The notes beneath the pieces were generated by a model. That model ran no database searches, was not told where the DNA came from, and worked only from the letters and a program-made list of their open reading frames with translations. Made by a program: the position numbers and the translations under genes. Shown in pieces: positions 1-11,873 of a stretch of 64,000 nucleotides of DNA. Each line of letters starts with the position of its first letter. Positions within the stretch are counted from its first letter, which is position 1. The DNA is from Nymphalis io (lineage: Eukaryota; Arthropoda; Insecta; Lepidoptera; Nymphalidae). The stretch lies in contig NC_065905.1 in the NCBI RefSeq assembly GCF_905147045.1, forward strand, positions 3,968,001 through 4,032,000, given 5' to 3'.

Positions 1-609
1 TTTTCACGATTACATAATAAACAATTTTCATAACAAAATAATAACTTCTGAACCTGGAACCTATAGTTCACCCCCCATTTACTTTATGCATAATTCTATA
101 ATAATACTTAAAATAATAAATAACCTATAATATTCACCAATGAAAACGTGAATATTTCACATAAAATAGTTTATAGAAAGCATGTTTTATAAGTCTACAA
201 TGTTGTTGTACATCGGCAAATTCATTTTTCACGTACCTCGGCTATCGCAAACCAGTTTAGTGGCAATAAACCCGCGAGCATGCACCAAGAAAAGATTTAT
301 AACGCTGATCTCCGTTCAGTGTGTCGCGCTATTCATATTCCAACGATCGATCGTTTTCTCGTTTTTTAAAAGAGTACGAAGACGTCGACACCTCTACTAA
401 ATGTTACTTTGTAGGAGATAATAAAGTATTGTGACTATTATGATTATGTATTTTAGGATTGTAAACTTTATTTTATTCGTATCGTTAAGCATGTTAGCAA
501 CAGAAAAGGTTTTAAGACTGAAATTTAAATAAGATAATTAAAATCAGTTTACAGAGTATTCCGTGCAAACCTCTGATCTTGACGCAAAGTCATATTTCAG
601 CGTACTACC
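1..609. other. no gene seen
   Basis: AT-rich sequence. The only open frame of note (182-400, +) has no recognisable motif and no splice context that I would trust. Nothing supportable here. Confidence 0.6.
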
Positions 610-830
610 TCCATTTATCTTATTAACTACTAGCTGCTCCGCGTGGTTTTACCTGTTTTTAAAGCTTCTGCTTCTTGGGTTGACGTTGTATACTTTATAA
701 TATTTCTTAACAAAAGAGCTATCTCCTACAAATATATTAAATTTTTTGAAATCGGGTTGTTAGATTCTGAGATCACCGCGTTCAAACCAACAAATAAATT
801 CTTCCAACTTTTACTATATTACTAAATGAA
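610..830 (+). repeat. RTE-like LINE 3' tail, degenerate
   Basis: Starts with ACTAGCTGCTCCGCGTGG and carries the pattern of many lepidopteran RTE 3' tails (a 'tagctgc..cgcgg' head, then an 'aaatcgg' segment). Similar text recurs near 43420-43570 in the same orientation. Family assignment comes from general resemblance only. Confidence 0.4.
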
Positions 831-1224
831 TTTTATCATTAATCGCTTTGGTAGATATTAATAATTTTTATTGGACGTTCACCTTACCAAGAAACAAGAA
901 CAAATTTATGTAATAATCTATCGTACTACGTACGATATGGGATTTTTTCGAGCATTCAAAACAAAACCAAATAAATATCCTGCCTAGACCCATCCTAAAA
1001 TACACAAACCTCTGCATTTGTACAATCTACAGAACATGACTACGTGGAATAGTGATAGGAATGCTTGTAGTGTTTCTCCGTTGAATCGCAGCTCCGATTC
1101 TCTGAGAGATAAATGGACCCGCCCACCTGTCATCGGAAGCAGTAAGACAGGATGTTGTATATATATAAATGTTTTTCCACTATCGTAAATAAATATGTAT
1201 ATTTGTATAATACTAATAACGCCT

Positions 1225-1300
1225 CTTCTGTCTAGTGACTAACTATAAGACGGCAGATCCCAATGGTCTGAAATCAAATTCGGGGTTTGGTCATTAAAAA
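1225..1300 (+). repeat. old tRNA-like SINE head
   Basis: A degenerate box B-like segment (AAATTCGGGGTTTGG) follows a tRNA-like stretch and ends in a short A-run. It resembles the segments at 8190-8300 and 61095-61165. Weak call. Confidence 0.3.
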
Positions 1301-1346
1301 AATATTTTCTTTTTTTGTTGATAAATTTTAATTAGTAGCCTGGATT

Positions 1347-2111
1347 GATATTTAATGAACCCGGAGAAGCAAACATACAAACAAAACTTCCTTTTGTGTA
1401 ATAAATAGTTAAATATTTTATGGAGTCTTGAAGTCTTGAGTCTGGAGTCTTGAAATTGAAAGTTTTTACTATCTCGTGCTTCGTAACGTATCTTCTCCAT
1501 GTGTGTCCGAATTTGCTATTCCGATTATAAGCGTGAAAGATTAAAGAGAGCACTGAGGATCATAACTAATAGTCTTGATTTTTTTCAATCAGTTTAACTT
1601 TATTATAAAAATGGATTCGTAGTATATGAAACATTGTAAATTTCACTCTTGAAGACTGCCATAAATTCAGTATTTACCGCGCGGAACGGAATCATATATT
1701 TTAGCGTCCGTAGATATCGTTACAAAGCGTATTTTATGCCTTCTAAGAATTGCAACAATCGAAGGAACTACGGAAAAGTTTTATAGCGAAGTACAATTCT
1801 ACATGAAATATATCTGAGAAAACTTACAAACTAGTTGATTGTTTTTGCTGACTGTACAACAATACTTTTATTATTAAATCGAAATAGTTGTTATTATATT
1901 AAAAGTAAATTGACTGCACGCTTTTTACAACATTCCCGCAATTTATCTTATTAATATTATTAGAATTTTGACTTCAAAAATACACATATCACCAGATACC
2001 AAACAGAACCAACGGGTTAGCAGAACCAAATTGTAATAGTTTTCGTTAACTATTTATTATACAAAAGGAAGTTTTGTTTGTATGTTTGCTTCTCCGGGTT
2101 CATTAAATATC
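1347..2111. repeat. 64-nt inverted-repeat pair bounding a 765-bp segment
   Basis: The 64 nt at 1347-1410 recur as the reverse complement at 2048-2111 with one mismatch. The match continues a few bases outward on each side after a 4-nt indel. The 637 bp between the arms show no coding frame. It may be a non-autonomous DNA element (MITE or foldback), or two copies of one LINE tail in opposite orientation: the arm text (CCGGAGAAGCAAACATACAA) also resembles RTE 3' tails. I see no clear target duplication. Confidence 0.6.
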
Positions 2112-2777
2112 AACCAATCCGATTGTTAAGGAACGTTCATAGTATTATGACTGCCAAAAATATAGAATGTTTATAGGGTTCATGTACATATGTGAGCTTC
2201 TATTCCATCATTACTTTTAAATGCCTGATGATCATTAATTTCCTTACATCATCAAGAGTGATATCAATATGGCGGCCGTATCTCAGTCATGTATTTTATT
2301 TTATTTTAGTTTATAGTTTCGAGTCAAACAGATTATGTTACATATTTATTTATTGGTCTTTTTTAATTCTAACAATAGCAACTCGTGTGAGCATTCGTTG
2401 ACGTCATTTTTTATTAGTAATATCTGTATTAATTAAACGTTTCCTTTTTACAGATAAGGATGACGCAATATAGAGGAATCCAGAGTAATTAACTATTGAA
2501 GTGAGTTTATCTTTGATTTCTATTAGATCTACAGTTTCTTCGTCATAAAATGTACTGCACAGCACATTACGCGATTTAAAAACACAATAATAAATAGAGC
2601 AATAAGTGCAGCACGTGAAGCCTTTATATAATAATAAATAATAAAATAAGCTTTTATTACTCTTTTGAAGACTCATTTATGAAAAGTCATCGGTTCATAA
2701 AATTTTACTCGAGTAGGTAACATCCACTCGTTATTTATTCTACCGCTAAACAGCACTATTTAGTAATATTGTGAGGG

Positions 2778-2900
2778 TTGTAATTTCCAAGATTGGTGGC
2801 GCATTGGTTAAATCGTCAATGTCTAAAGACAGTGGTGACCATTTACCGTCAGGTGGCATATTTGCTAGTCAACCTACCTACTGTACATGAAATTAAAAAA
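2778..2900 (+). repeat. SINE-A, 5'-truncated
   Basis: Matches the 3' third of SINE-A ('ttggtggcgcattgg', 'ggtgaccatttaccgtcagg') and ends near a short A-rich tail. The 5' truncation suggests LINE-type retroposition. Confidence 0.65.
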
Positions 2901-2949
2901 ATGACAGTAGTAATAAAAATGGGTTATATAGCTCTAGCTATAGTATCGA

Positions 2950-3112
2950 TTGCTCGCTACCTGCCACACTTCCAACTTCCGGACTCCGGATGCTACTGAG
3001 AATTTTCTGACAGAAAAACCCAATAACTTTCTATTGGCCTGACCTGGGAATTGAACCCAGGACCTCCGGGTCTACGGCCTTATATCAAACCACTAGACCA
3101 ACGAGGCAGGCG
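2950..3112 (-). repeat. SINE-C, tRNA-like head portion
   Basis: The reverse complement carries the head CCTCGTTGGTCTAGTGG and a box B-like GGGTTCAATTCCC. It matches the full copies at 23737-24091 (-) and 62586-62915 (+). The distal part is missing. Confidence 0.7.
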
Positions 3113-3115
3113 TAT

Positions 3116-4290
3116 AAGTATATATAATACGTCAGCGTAAAATTGTAAGAATAGTTAGCTTATAAAAAATCGAGACAGATTGTAAAAAAAAAACAACAAA
3201 TTGGTACGTTTCAATTTACAATGAGACGCCTAAAATGATATAATCTTCTATTTTAGTTAACGTTAATACGTTTATAATTTAACTCTATATAAATATTTAC
3301 AATTATCCGGTAACATAACATAAGTATAAAAATAAATGTTCATTCGGTTTTTTCTACATTATTAATTTTCAGTGTTTTTGATCAATTAAATAATTAAAAT
3401 ACAGAGATGATTATTTAAATTAATTTGAAAATATTTCAATGTTCGTTCACGTACAATATAAAACATGTAACAGGTTGGGATGAAATTGTACTTATAATTT
3501 CTCTAATTAAGCGCATCGGCCTCACGTCCATGATTCAAAATACGAATAAAATGAAGTTTTATTTTATTTATATTCAATTAACATTTGGAAAACGATGTTC
3601 TTGATTGACATCATTCGCCTATTCGATTTCAAAAATAATTGAATAGCAAATTGATTTATTTTTTTGATACGGATATTTATTTTTAGGTATATTTTTATTA
3701 TATAGTCTCGAGGTTATATATGGCGCATTTTACCAACGAATGATAGAACGTTTTGCTACGAACGAATTTCACGTTGATATATTTCATAATTCAATAACTT
3801 AGATTTTGAAGATGCCTACAACATGTTGAAATTATTGATGAATTAAATTAAGTTTCCTACTATTAACTCTTGTAATATTATTTTATATATAAGCAAAAGC
3901 TCTTATAATAGTATATAATGAAAGAAAATGTGGCAAATACTCGGTCGCTCGGCAGATATGAAACATTGAAAATAATGATTATTGAAAGAGTTTATAATTA
4001 AAACAATATTAGCAGCAGAGGGCTAAGGCATACGAGTCATACGAAAGCACGATACAGGCAACCGTAATGGTATTCGTATACCGTGACGCCAAACGTCACA
4101 GTACATAAATCCGCCTTGCCAACAGATGTTTACGTTAAAATAATACAGGTTTTATAAATACATTAATAAGTAATAGTATATAAATGTCACTATAAAAAAC
4201 CCAATAACCCTTTTATTAGTCCTAAACAGATTTTGGTGGTTACAAAATAATTGAGGTATACCCATATGACATGATATATATATATATTTT
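3116..4290. other. no gene seen
   Basis: AT-rich, with no long frame, repeat family or RNA structure that I can support. Confidence 0.6.
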
Positions 4291-4293
4291 ATT

Positions 4294-4468
4294 GTATAGA
4301 AAAGTAGGAGGACGAGCAAATGGACCACCTAATGGTAAGTGGTCACCAAATCCCATAGACATTGGCATTGAAAGAAATGTTAACCATCGCTTACATCGCA
4401 AATGCGGCACCAACGCGTTATGCCCCTTGTGCCTGTCATTACACTGGCTCATTCACCCTTCAACCTAG
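4294..4468 (-). repeat. SINE-A, partial
   Basis: The reverse complement carries SINE-A 3' text (gtccaccttcctat-like end) up to the 'cacccttc' region. It sits directly beside a second, more complete SINE-A copy in the same orientation. Confidence 0.7.
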
Positions 4469-4485
4469 AAAACAACAAAACCAAG

Positions 4486-4780
4486 TTTTTTTTTTTTTAT
4501 AGAATAGGAAGGTGGACGAGCATATGGGCCACCTGATGGTAAGTGGTCACCAAACGCCCTTAGACATTGGCATTGTAAGAAATGTCAACCATCGCTTATA
4601 GCCAATGCGCCACCAACCTTGGGAACTAAGATTTTATGTCCCTTGTGCCTGTAATTACACTGGCTCACTCACCCTTCAAACCGGAACGTAACAATATCAA
4701 GTATTGCTGTTTTGCGGTAGAATATCTGATGAGTGGGTGGTACCTACCCAGACGGGCTTGCACAAAGCCCTACCACCAGT
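4486..4780 (-). repeat. SINE-A, full length
   Basis: Nearly complete: on the minus strand it starts at ACTGGTGGTAGGGCTTTGTG and ends with TTCTATAAAA plus an A-run (a T-run at 4486-4497 on the plus strand). It is very close to the copies at 34934-35229 and 36706-36998, so it looks recent. Confidence 0.85.
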
Positions 4781-5104
4781 ATCAGCTACAGTAAAGCTAA
4801 CCAGTTTACCATCAGTAAAGCAACAACATATCAAGTTTAACATAATAAAGTTAGTACAATAATAACTTATAAAATTAAACAGCTTTAGCTAACAAAAGAT
4901 GCAGCTCACATAGCTGTGATTGACGCGGTAATATTTTAGAATAATTCATATAATTAAGCACACAGACAGTGTCGCTATAATGCTTGTAAAGGACGAACAG
5001 GAAACATGTTCCAGATTTGTATTTTATTTAATTTCCTTAAATGCTGTTAACAGACGACGTCAGTAACAAAACTAATATTATGTTATTTAAAAAAAAAATC
5101 TTTT

Positions 5105-5240
5105 TAAAGCATTTTCTGCTTCGCATGACCTCTCTGTGGAACCAGCTTTTGCCGGCGACTTTTTCGAACCGATATGTCAATTCCCATCAGCTGGCCTTCA
5201 TGAGAGATTGCACCCTTCTCATAGATAAAAAAATATGTTA
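5105..5240 (+). pseudogene. LINE ORF2 C-terminal relic
   Basis: Reads LLRMTSLWNQLLPATFSN. This resembles the 'R...LWN.LP..VF...Y' C-terminal segment of Jockey/CR1-type LINE ORF2 proteins. Short and isolated, so the family is only indicative. Confidence 0.45.
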
Positions 5241-5374
5241 AACATCTAGCTAGTGTCATGTCTGCCTGTCCAAACGCAATGAACTCAGAAAAGTACGAAA
5301 ATAATTCTCATAGGGCTTTCAGCAATGGACTGAGTGATTCATGAGTTGTATAATTAATTTGTAAAAATTAAATT

Positions 5375-5655
5375 GCGATTGCCCAGTGGTTAGAACGCGT
5401 GAATCTTAACCGATGATCGTGGATTCAAAACCGGGCAAGCACCAATAATTTTCATGTGCTTAATTTGTGTTTATAATTCATCTCGTGCTTAACGGTAAAG
5501 GAAAACATCGTTAGGAAACCTGCATGTGTTTAATTTCATTGAAATACTGCCACATGTGTATTTTACCAACCCGCATTGGAGCAGCCTGTTGGAATAAGCT
5601 GCAAACCTCACAAGTGAGAGGAGGCCTTAGCCCAGCAGTGGGTACTGTACTGTAT
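5375..5655 (+). repeat. SINE-B, near full length
   Basis: Box A-like TTGCCCAGTGGTTAG, then AACGCGTGAATCTTAACCG, a damaged box B, and the typical body ('cattggagcagc', 'aggaggccttagcccagcag'). Ends in a TACTG repeat. tRNA-derived family. Confidence 0.85.
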
Positions 5656-6036
5656 AAATAAAATATAAATACATGTAATGTCATGGTTTACTTATAACAA
5701 AGTTGTATTTATAAATTAATTTCGTTTCAATATAGAGATAACCGATAAAAAAATGACAAGATCATAAATATTGTTACCGTATGACTTAAAAAAACTTTTA
5801 TTACCGTTGTGGATATTTTACCATGAATTTGTGTACATTCAAAATTTTCAATTGTTCGCACGATATACACGAATATTAATATTTTCGCATATCGCAGATG
5901 CACGAAAATAAAACAACGCTTTGTTTTTGCACTGTGAAACACTTATAGATATTATTAAGTTATTTTAATGCAGCTTATTATAAAAGCTGTTGAATTATTT
6001 TTTTTGATATGAGTGCATATTATAGAGACCGCTGAG

Positions 6037-6195
6037 TTTTCATGTGTTTTAATTATAATTTGTGTCATCACGTGCTAGGCGATGAAGGAACCGTGAGAAA
6101 ACCTGAATGTGTCGGATAAAATTCAGCCACATTATTAGAAGAATAAGTTCTTAATATTCTCCTCAAAAGAAGGGGAGCATTTACCCCGTAAGCTG
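6037..6195 (+). repeat. SINE-B, degenerate fragment
   Basis: Keeps the middle of SINE-B: 'tttcatgtg', 'cgtgctaggcgatgaagga', 'aacctgaatgtgt', 'ttctcctcaaaa'. Both ends are lost. Confidence 0.55.
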
Positions 6196-6323
6196 TATTT
6201 AAAAGACACTACGAAGAAAGGAATAAAAACAAAATAAGGAAATGATTAATTTAAAGTCGCGTCGTTTTCAAAAGGATACTTAGCATTAAATGAACAGGAT
6301 GTATTTTAAAACGTTTATAATAG

Positions 6324-6361
6324 GATTATAATACAAACAATTTATTGTTTGTATTATAATC
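6324..6361. repeat. perfect 18-bp hairpin, 2-nt loop
   Basis: GATTATAATACAAACAAT at 6324-6341 is followed after TT by its exact reverse complement at 6344-6361. No transposon context or T-run is seen. Confidence 0.9.
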
Positions 6362-6979
6362 ATCAGCTTATGAGAATGTTTTCGGACATATTTATGTATT
6401 GTTTTAAATATGTACATTAGAATTGAGTGACGACCGCAAATTTACCCGCGTTATAATGGCGTATAATTAGTTATTATAATAGCTTACAAAACGCAAAAAC
6501 CGCTTTAATTACATACGATGTTTGTTCATCACTAGTACAGTTAGGAGAAAAATATGTCTTTATTTGTATTTGCGTGCCATTGCAAATATCTGATAAAAAT
6601 GTGTTTATATTATGTGTATCTAAAGTGGTATCAAAAATATCATTTATAATATTAAGTTAAAAATATTTTATTATTGAACAATTGAACGCAATTTATTAAT
6701 CAAAATTTTTAAGACATACATCTTAAATAAAGTCACAATGTGATAAAAATATATATCTATTAGACTCAAAGCTATAAAAAAGTAACAATATTCGGTCTTA
6801 CGTTCTCATTCAAGTTTTTTGAAGTGTAGCAGCTTACAATAAGAAAATATTTTTAGTTATTTTTTTAAATAAAATGTCATCTAGCATTCTTGTTCTGATC
6901 ACGTATCTTGAATTGATAAACATTAGGTGATTCGGTAAGACTTTTTTCAGATCGTGTATACATTTTGTTGCTATGGCAT
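6362..6979. other. no gene seen
   Basis: AT-rich; nothing supportable. Confidence 0.6.
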
Positions 6980-7241
6980 TTTTTATTTGAAAAGGTAGCA
7001 GACTGGCAAATGGGGCTTATGATAAGTGCTCATCGCCCTCCATAGGCTGTACTGTAAGAAATATGAATTTCCTTAGGTTGTCAACGCGCCACTAAATGTT
7101 CTGTCTGTTGTTCCTGTAATTACACTGGCGCACTCACACTTCAAACAGAAACGCAACAATACTAAATATTGCTGTTTGGCGGTAATATATGTGAAGCTTA
7201 AGCATCTACCCAAGCGGACATCTATAGTGACATCTAGCCCT
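6980..7241 (-). repeat. SINE-A, degenerate
   Basis: Full-span but diverged copy. The 'tgtaattacactggc', 'cacttcaaacagaaacgcaacaat' and 'tattgctgtttggcggta' blocks are recognisable. Confidence 0.7.
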
Positions 7242-8189
7242 CTGTAAAATTGTCAAGTTATTATTCGAATTAGTCATCTTTAGTTGTTGTTAGATTTATC
7301 TCCTCGTCACTCCAATAATTGTTTAGATATTTTTATTTAAACTATAGATAACATGAGAAGTACAAGAAAAAAAAAACATTCAAAAGTTCGTGTAATGTTA
7401 TTTAGTTTTCCTAAATTCTTGATCTTATTAAATTTAATAACAAAGTTATTTAAGTAGATTACTTTTCAAACTGTACACATTACCTTTAGAAGACAGCTGA
7501 ATAATTTTAGTTCTATTTAAGGTCAAACATACAGCTATCAGAACAGACACCAGATTAAATAAAAATATATAGAAGTTAATTACTTCAAACTGACTAATCA
7601 AACTTAGTGACTTTCGACCACATTCTACTCGCCAAAGGGGGCTTCGGATAAAATTATATAATGAAAGATACACACACACAGTTTAAGCTGTAATTGTAAT
7701 TAATAAAGGAAAAACCTATTATGCCATTTAGTAAAGCCGGATTCTTTTCCATATATATATTAATATCTCCATTCACATGACTTCATTAGAAGTGCAATTG
7801 CTGAAATCGATATCCGCTTGCGAAACCCAATGTGGTTAATTAGCGGTCAATCATATTACATGAATTTATTGAGTATTGTGAACAATATTTATTCAAACTG
7901 AAATTAACATACATCTTTTATGGAATATTCTAATTACTTAAACATGACTTACTTAAAACGCTGTTAAGCGCTTGTTTACTTTAATGTTGATCTCTTTCTA
8001 TCCTTATTGATTTGATATTTGAAAGAAGAAGACAGTATTGTTTAATCTAATCTAATGAAATGTTTAAATTACATAAGCGGCTTAGAAAACTAAAAATAAA
8101 TTTTAAAGCTATTACAAACTAGGGACTTGTAGTTGAAGAGTTTTAATTATTATAGATTTAACATAAACGTGAATATCTTTGATAATGGC
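7242..8189. other. no gene seen
   Basis: A 77-codon minus-strand frame (7446-7679) is hydrophobic but has no motif and no convincing splice sites. Otherwise AT-rich. Confidence 0.55.
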
Positions 8190-8300
8190 TAGCTATAAGC
8201 CACGGATTCCAAGGTCCTGAGTTCAAACCCCAGGTCGGGCTATTAAAATGTTTTTGTTATTTTCGGTAGAGGAAGTAACAGCCAGGAATCTGGAAATTAA
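8190..8300 (+). repeat. tRNA-like SINE head, old
   Basis: 'ggctagctataagccac', then a box B-like GAGTTCAAACCCC and 'ggtcgggctattaaaa'. Related to the segments at 1225 and 61095. Confidence 0.45.
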
Positions 8301-8448
8301 AAGGACTTACTATTATATTTTATCTAGAAAATACAGTGTTTTATCATTATATATTTATCATTAAATATTAAATATATACTAAATTATTTTGTAAGGTATG
8401 AAGCATAAAGGCGTCATAAATAGAAGCACAAATAATATAATAGTTGTT

Positions 8449-8677
8449 GCAGGTAGACTGGTAAATATGCCGCCTAATGGTTAGTGGTTACCGCCCATTT
8501 GTATTGGCACTGTAAGAAATATTAACAATTCCTTACAATGCCAATTCACCGAATTAAACTGATTCACTCACCCTTCATACCGAAACACAACAATACTAAG
8601 TATTGCTGTTTGGCGGTAGAATATATGATAATCGGGTGGACCTTCCCAGATGCGCTTGCGCAAAGTCCACCACTATA
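8449..8677 (-). repeat. SINE-A, degenerate
   Basis: 'taagtattgctgtttggcgg' and 'gcgcttgcgcaaagtccacc' identify it; the middle is partly deleted. Confidence 0.75.
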
Positions 8678-9244
8678 AATTATTGCAGTAAGCTAATAAA
8701 AGAATATAATTTGATACAGCTTTAGTGTAGAATGTATTCTAACGAGAAAAAACGGCAAGAACTCGGTAGTTATTCTTTTTTAATAACCATACACGTTGTT
8801 TCACTTATTAATCTTTCACATACTTAATTCTTCTTTGATTAATAACTTGATATGCTATTAGGAAAATTGAAAGAATATATCTATTACAATGTACAGATAT
8901 AAATGGTTAAAAGGTAACCCTAAATCATAAGTATGTCAGATTGTTTAATCAGCGTTTTCGTTTCTCATTCCCGCTGGGAAGGTGAAAATAAAAATCAATC
9001 TATCAAAATATCAATTTTCTCGGCTTTCCTTCATAAGGTGTGTGAATGGGGGTTCCTTGAGGAAACATAAAATATTTTTTTATTCATGAGGCGCTATCAA
9101 CGTTCCCTTCTTGAGCTCCTTGCTTGAAATCGAACTGGTTGTACGTGTCTTGGAAACGGATTTGTATCATATTTTTGTAAATTATTCGAATAAATATACA
9201 TAATATGTAAATTTTGATTCGGATGTTTGATTGCGTTTTTATAA

Positions 9245-9425
9245 CAAATACTAGTTTACGTCCGCGGCTTCGCCCACGTTTGGGTTGAGGGGGTTAAGAT
9301 TAGTAATAAAAAGTAGCTTATTTTTGGGTTCAAAGATACTTCATTCCAAATTTCATCGAAATTTGTTTACTGGCTTAACCGTGAAAACGTAATAGACAAA
9401 CAAACAAGATTTGTATTGCACATAT
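9245..9425 (+). repeat. RTE-like LINE 3' tail
   Basis: 'actagtttacgtccgcgg' and 'cttcgcccacg', followed by 'aaatttcatcgaaatttg' and 'ccgtgaaaacgtaatagaca', is the usual lepidopteran RTE 3'-tail pattern. Confidence 0.6.
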
Positions 9426-9566
9426 GCAGATTTCCTAAAAATATTTTCTTTCACCACCAGGCACATAATGAGTTATAGACATATAAATTATAGTTTATTT
9501 ATAATTACAAAATGTAAGTATGTAGTACATTAAATGTATATCTATTAATTAAAATAAATTTACTCC

Positions 9567-9631
9567 ATGGTAGGGCTTTGTGCAAGCCCGTCTGGGTAGG
9601 TACCACCCACTCATCAGCAAGACGGTAGAAT
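9567..9631 (+). repeat. SINE-A 5'-end fragment
   Basis: 'ggtagggctttgtgcaagcc' to 'accacccactcatcag' (about 50 bp) matches the 5' start of SINE-A and then stops. A 5' fragment without a 3' end is unusual for retroposition and implies a later deletion. Confidence 0.75.
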
Positions 9632-9914
9632 GTCTTAGTCTAACTAATTATTCAGTTGATATAATTATCCTTATTTAAATGATTATCTATTAAAAGGTTG
9701 ATCTCGCTTTGAAATAAATATTATGAAAATCAAAATTTATTCTCTATAAGAAAAATCTTAGACAAACATTAATCATTACCGTATTTTTTCATTTGTCACT
9801 CCGTCCATTTGCCCTCCGCTTTAGAAGACGTTGAATAATGACCACCCATTTAGGGAAAAAGAGATCATTGTGGTGTACCTATTTGTATTAATATGACATC
9901 AATTATTGTTTCAG

Positions 9915-9976
9915 ATGAAAGCCACTACGAAGCGATAGTATCATCGAAACACAAAGTTTGAAAATAAACAACCAAA
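9915..9976 (+). promoter_or_regulatory. 5' UTR part of the K2P exon, with an 8-codon upstream ORF
   Basis: The acceptor-like TTATTGTTTCAG ends at 9914, so the exon probably begins at 9915 and an upstream non-coding exon should exist. The first bases form an upstream ORF (ATG at 9915, TAG at 9936-9938, seven sense codons) before the main ATG at 9977. Whether it affects translation is unknown. Confidence 0.45.
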
Positions 9977-11873
9977 ATGGATATCAACCATGTAGCATTG
10001 GATAAAGAAGCAATCAACCGCTTCGAACAGTATACGTTGGCTAAACCCAATCTCAATGGAGCAATTCCTTTGGACAAATGCCAGGACGCCGATTCGATGG
10101 CATCTAATAGTAAAAAGAGAGCTCAAACTTCGCGGCAGAAAGTTTTGTGTTGCTTTTGTTTCAAAACAACAAAGTATCGAAGAAAACAATTCATTATCGG
10201 CTGCCTAACAAATGGCGTAATATTTTCAGTTTTATTGGCATATACGTTTCTAGGTTCAGTCATATTTTTAGCGATAGAAGGTGGTGTAGAAGTTCCTGCT
10301 CGACCGAGGATACTTCCAGACAAACAAAAAATTACACATAAAGATAGTAACACAAATAATAAAGAAATAGAGGATGATAATGATTATAGGAATTTAACAC
10401 TATCTGCAAACTATTTCTGGGACGCGAGAAGCAAAGCCGTTGAAAATATCTGGGAAATAACAGTCTCGTTAAATATTTTATACAGAGAAAATTGGACGCG
10501 GTTAGCTGCACAGGAAATTCTGAAGTTTCAAAATGAGTTGATGCAAAGAGTCACGACAGAAATGGCGTCGCAGTATGGCGTCAGTTACAGAGAAATGGCG
10601 CTGGGCGAATTTACCGGGAATGACATTAGCAACCATTACGAAGAGCACGAATGGAATTTGGCGCTGGCATTTTTCTACTCGTTAACTGTTTTAACGACAA
10701 TTGGTGAGTTGAAAGTCTTTGTTTATATTTTGGTTCGTTAAAAAGATCCTAAGTAAACATTTTTTTAATATTCCATGAATTAAAAGCATTACCATAATTT
10801 TATTTTTAAATTACTTAATTAAGCTAACGGACTTTTTTTAGCTTTTAATATTATTAGAACTTTTGACAGCAAAAAAAGCATTTTCAACAGCTGCTAACCT
10901 TACTACTAATTATTTAGTTTTTTTTTTGTTCTAGTCTACATTAGCCATGTATAGGTATATATATATATATATTATATATATATATCGTAAAATATAAATT
11001 ATTACAAATTTAAAATAATTATTTTATTTCTGTCGCAGAAAAAAATTGATCTTAATTTTTTTTACAGGTTACGGTAACATAGCTCCAAGAACTGTCATGG
11101 GGAAAAGCGTCACCATTGCATATGCTCTTGTTGGTATCCCTTTAACACTTGTATACCTTTCAAGTGTTGGATCATTATTATCAAAGATGGCAAGAAGTGT
11201 TTTCAGCAGAGCACTATGCTGCTGTCTCTGTTCAAACTGTGGTTACTGTTGCTATGATGAACGAAGAATGGCCGAAAAAGAGCGAAGAATGAAACTGAAA
11301 AGACAGCAAGAAGAAATGATCAACAGTCAAAATACAAGCAAAACTCCAACAGAAGAATGTTATGTATTAAAAGCCGATAGTCAAAAAGACTCAATATCGG
11401 AAAGACCTACCACTAGTACAGCCAAAGAAGATGTCATTAGTTGGCCAGATACTGACTCCAAATTATCAATGCATGGACTCAGTATTTTAGCTCCAGTTTT
11501 TCTTTGTCTTGGAGCAATTTTCATTTATATATCAATAGGAGCTGTTGTGTTATTTAATTTAGATAATATGAGTATTACGGATGGTTTTTATTTTTGTTTT
11601 ATGACTTTAAGCACAATTGGTTTTGGTAATATTATTCCAGGAATGAGTTATACCACAATTAACGCAGTTAGATATTATACTATTAATTCCACTGTGTTGT
11701 GGTTTTGCTCGGCTTATACTTTAATTGGACTAGCGTTAACTGCTATGTGTTTTGGTGTTATTCACGATGAGATAATATATCGTATAAAACATCAACAAAA
11801 AGAGTGGTCCCAAAAAAGTAACATTGTCAACGATGAGGTAAATATCAGCGAGGCATATTATATGAGCTCCTGA
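9977..11873 (+). CDS. two-pore-domain potassium channel (TWIK/TASK-type K2P)
   Basis: Membrane potassium leak channel; K2P subunits dimerise, each giving two pore loops. Two coding exons, 9977-10703 and 11068-11873, are joined by a GT-AG intron (10704-11067, phase 1) that splits the first filter glycine. Together they give 510 residues before TGA. Seen: TM1 about 71-102; an extracellular cap about 103-228 with sequons at N139 and N172; pore helix 1 and filter TIGYG (241-245); TM2 about 253-286; an intracellular loop of about 95 residues with seven cysteines in 12 residues (C293-C304); TM3 about 380-406; filter 2 TIGFG (425-429); TM4 about 452-476; a polar tail. The ATG at 9977 is chosen because it lies just inside the exon and opens a long frame. 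The cap and the TM2-TM3 loop are both longer than in vertebrate TWIKs. The frame continues past the stop (separate entry). No orthologue name is assigned. Confidence 0.9.
10704..11067 (+). other. K2P intron with TA microsatellite
   Basis: Donor G|GTGAGT and acceptor TTTTTTTTACAG|GT. It contains a (TA)n run near 10957-10985. No other content seen. Confidence 0.85.

Noticed and set aside
2404..2676. 90-codon minus-strand frame
   Set aside because: No motif or splice context; expected at this length by chance in a 64-kb window.
9941..10353. Open frames on the minus strand and in other + frames over the K2P exon
   Set aside because: Shadows of the K2P coding sequence; no independent motif.
10957..10985. 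TA-rich run as a promoter element
   Set aside because: A simple microsatellite inside the K2P intron.
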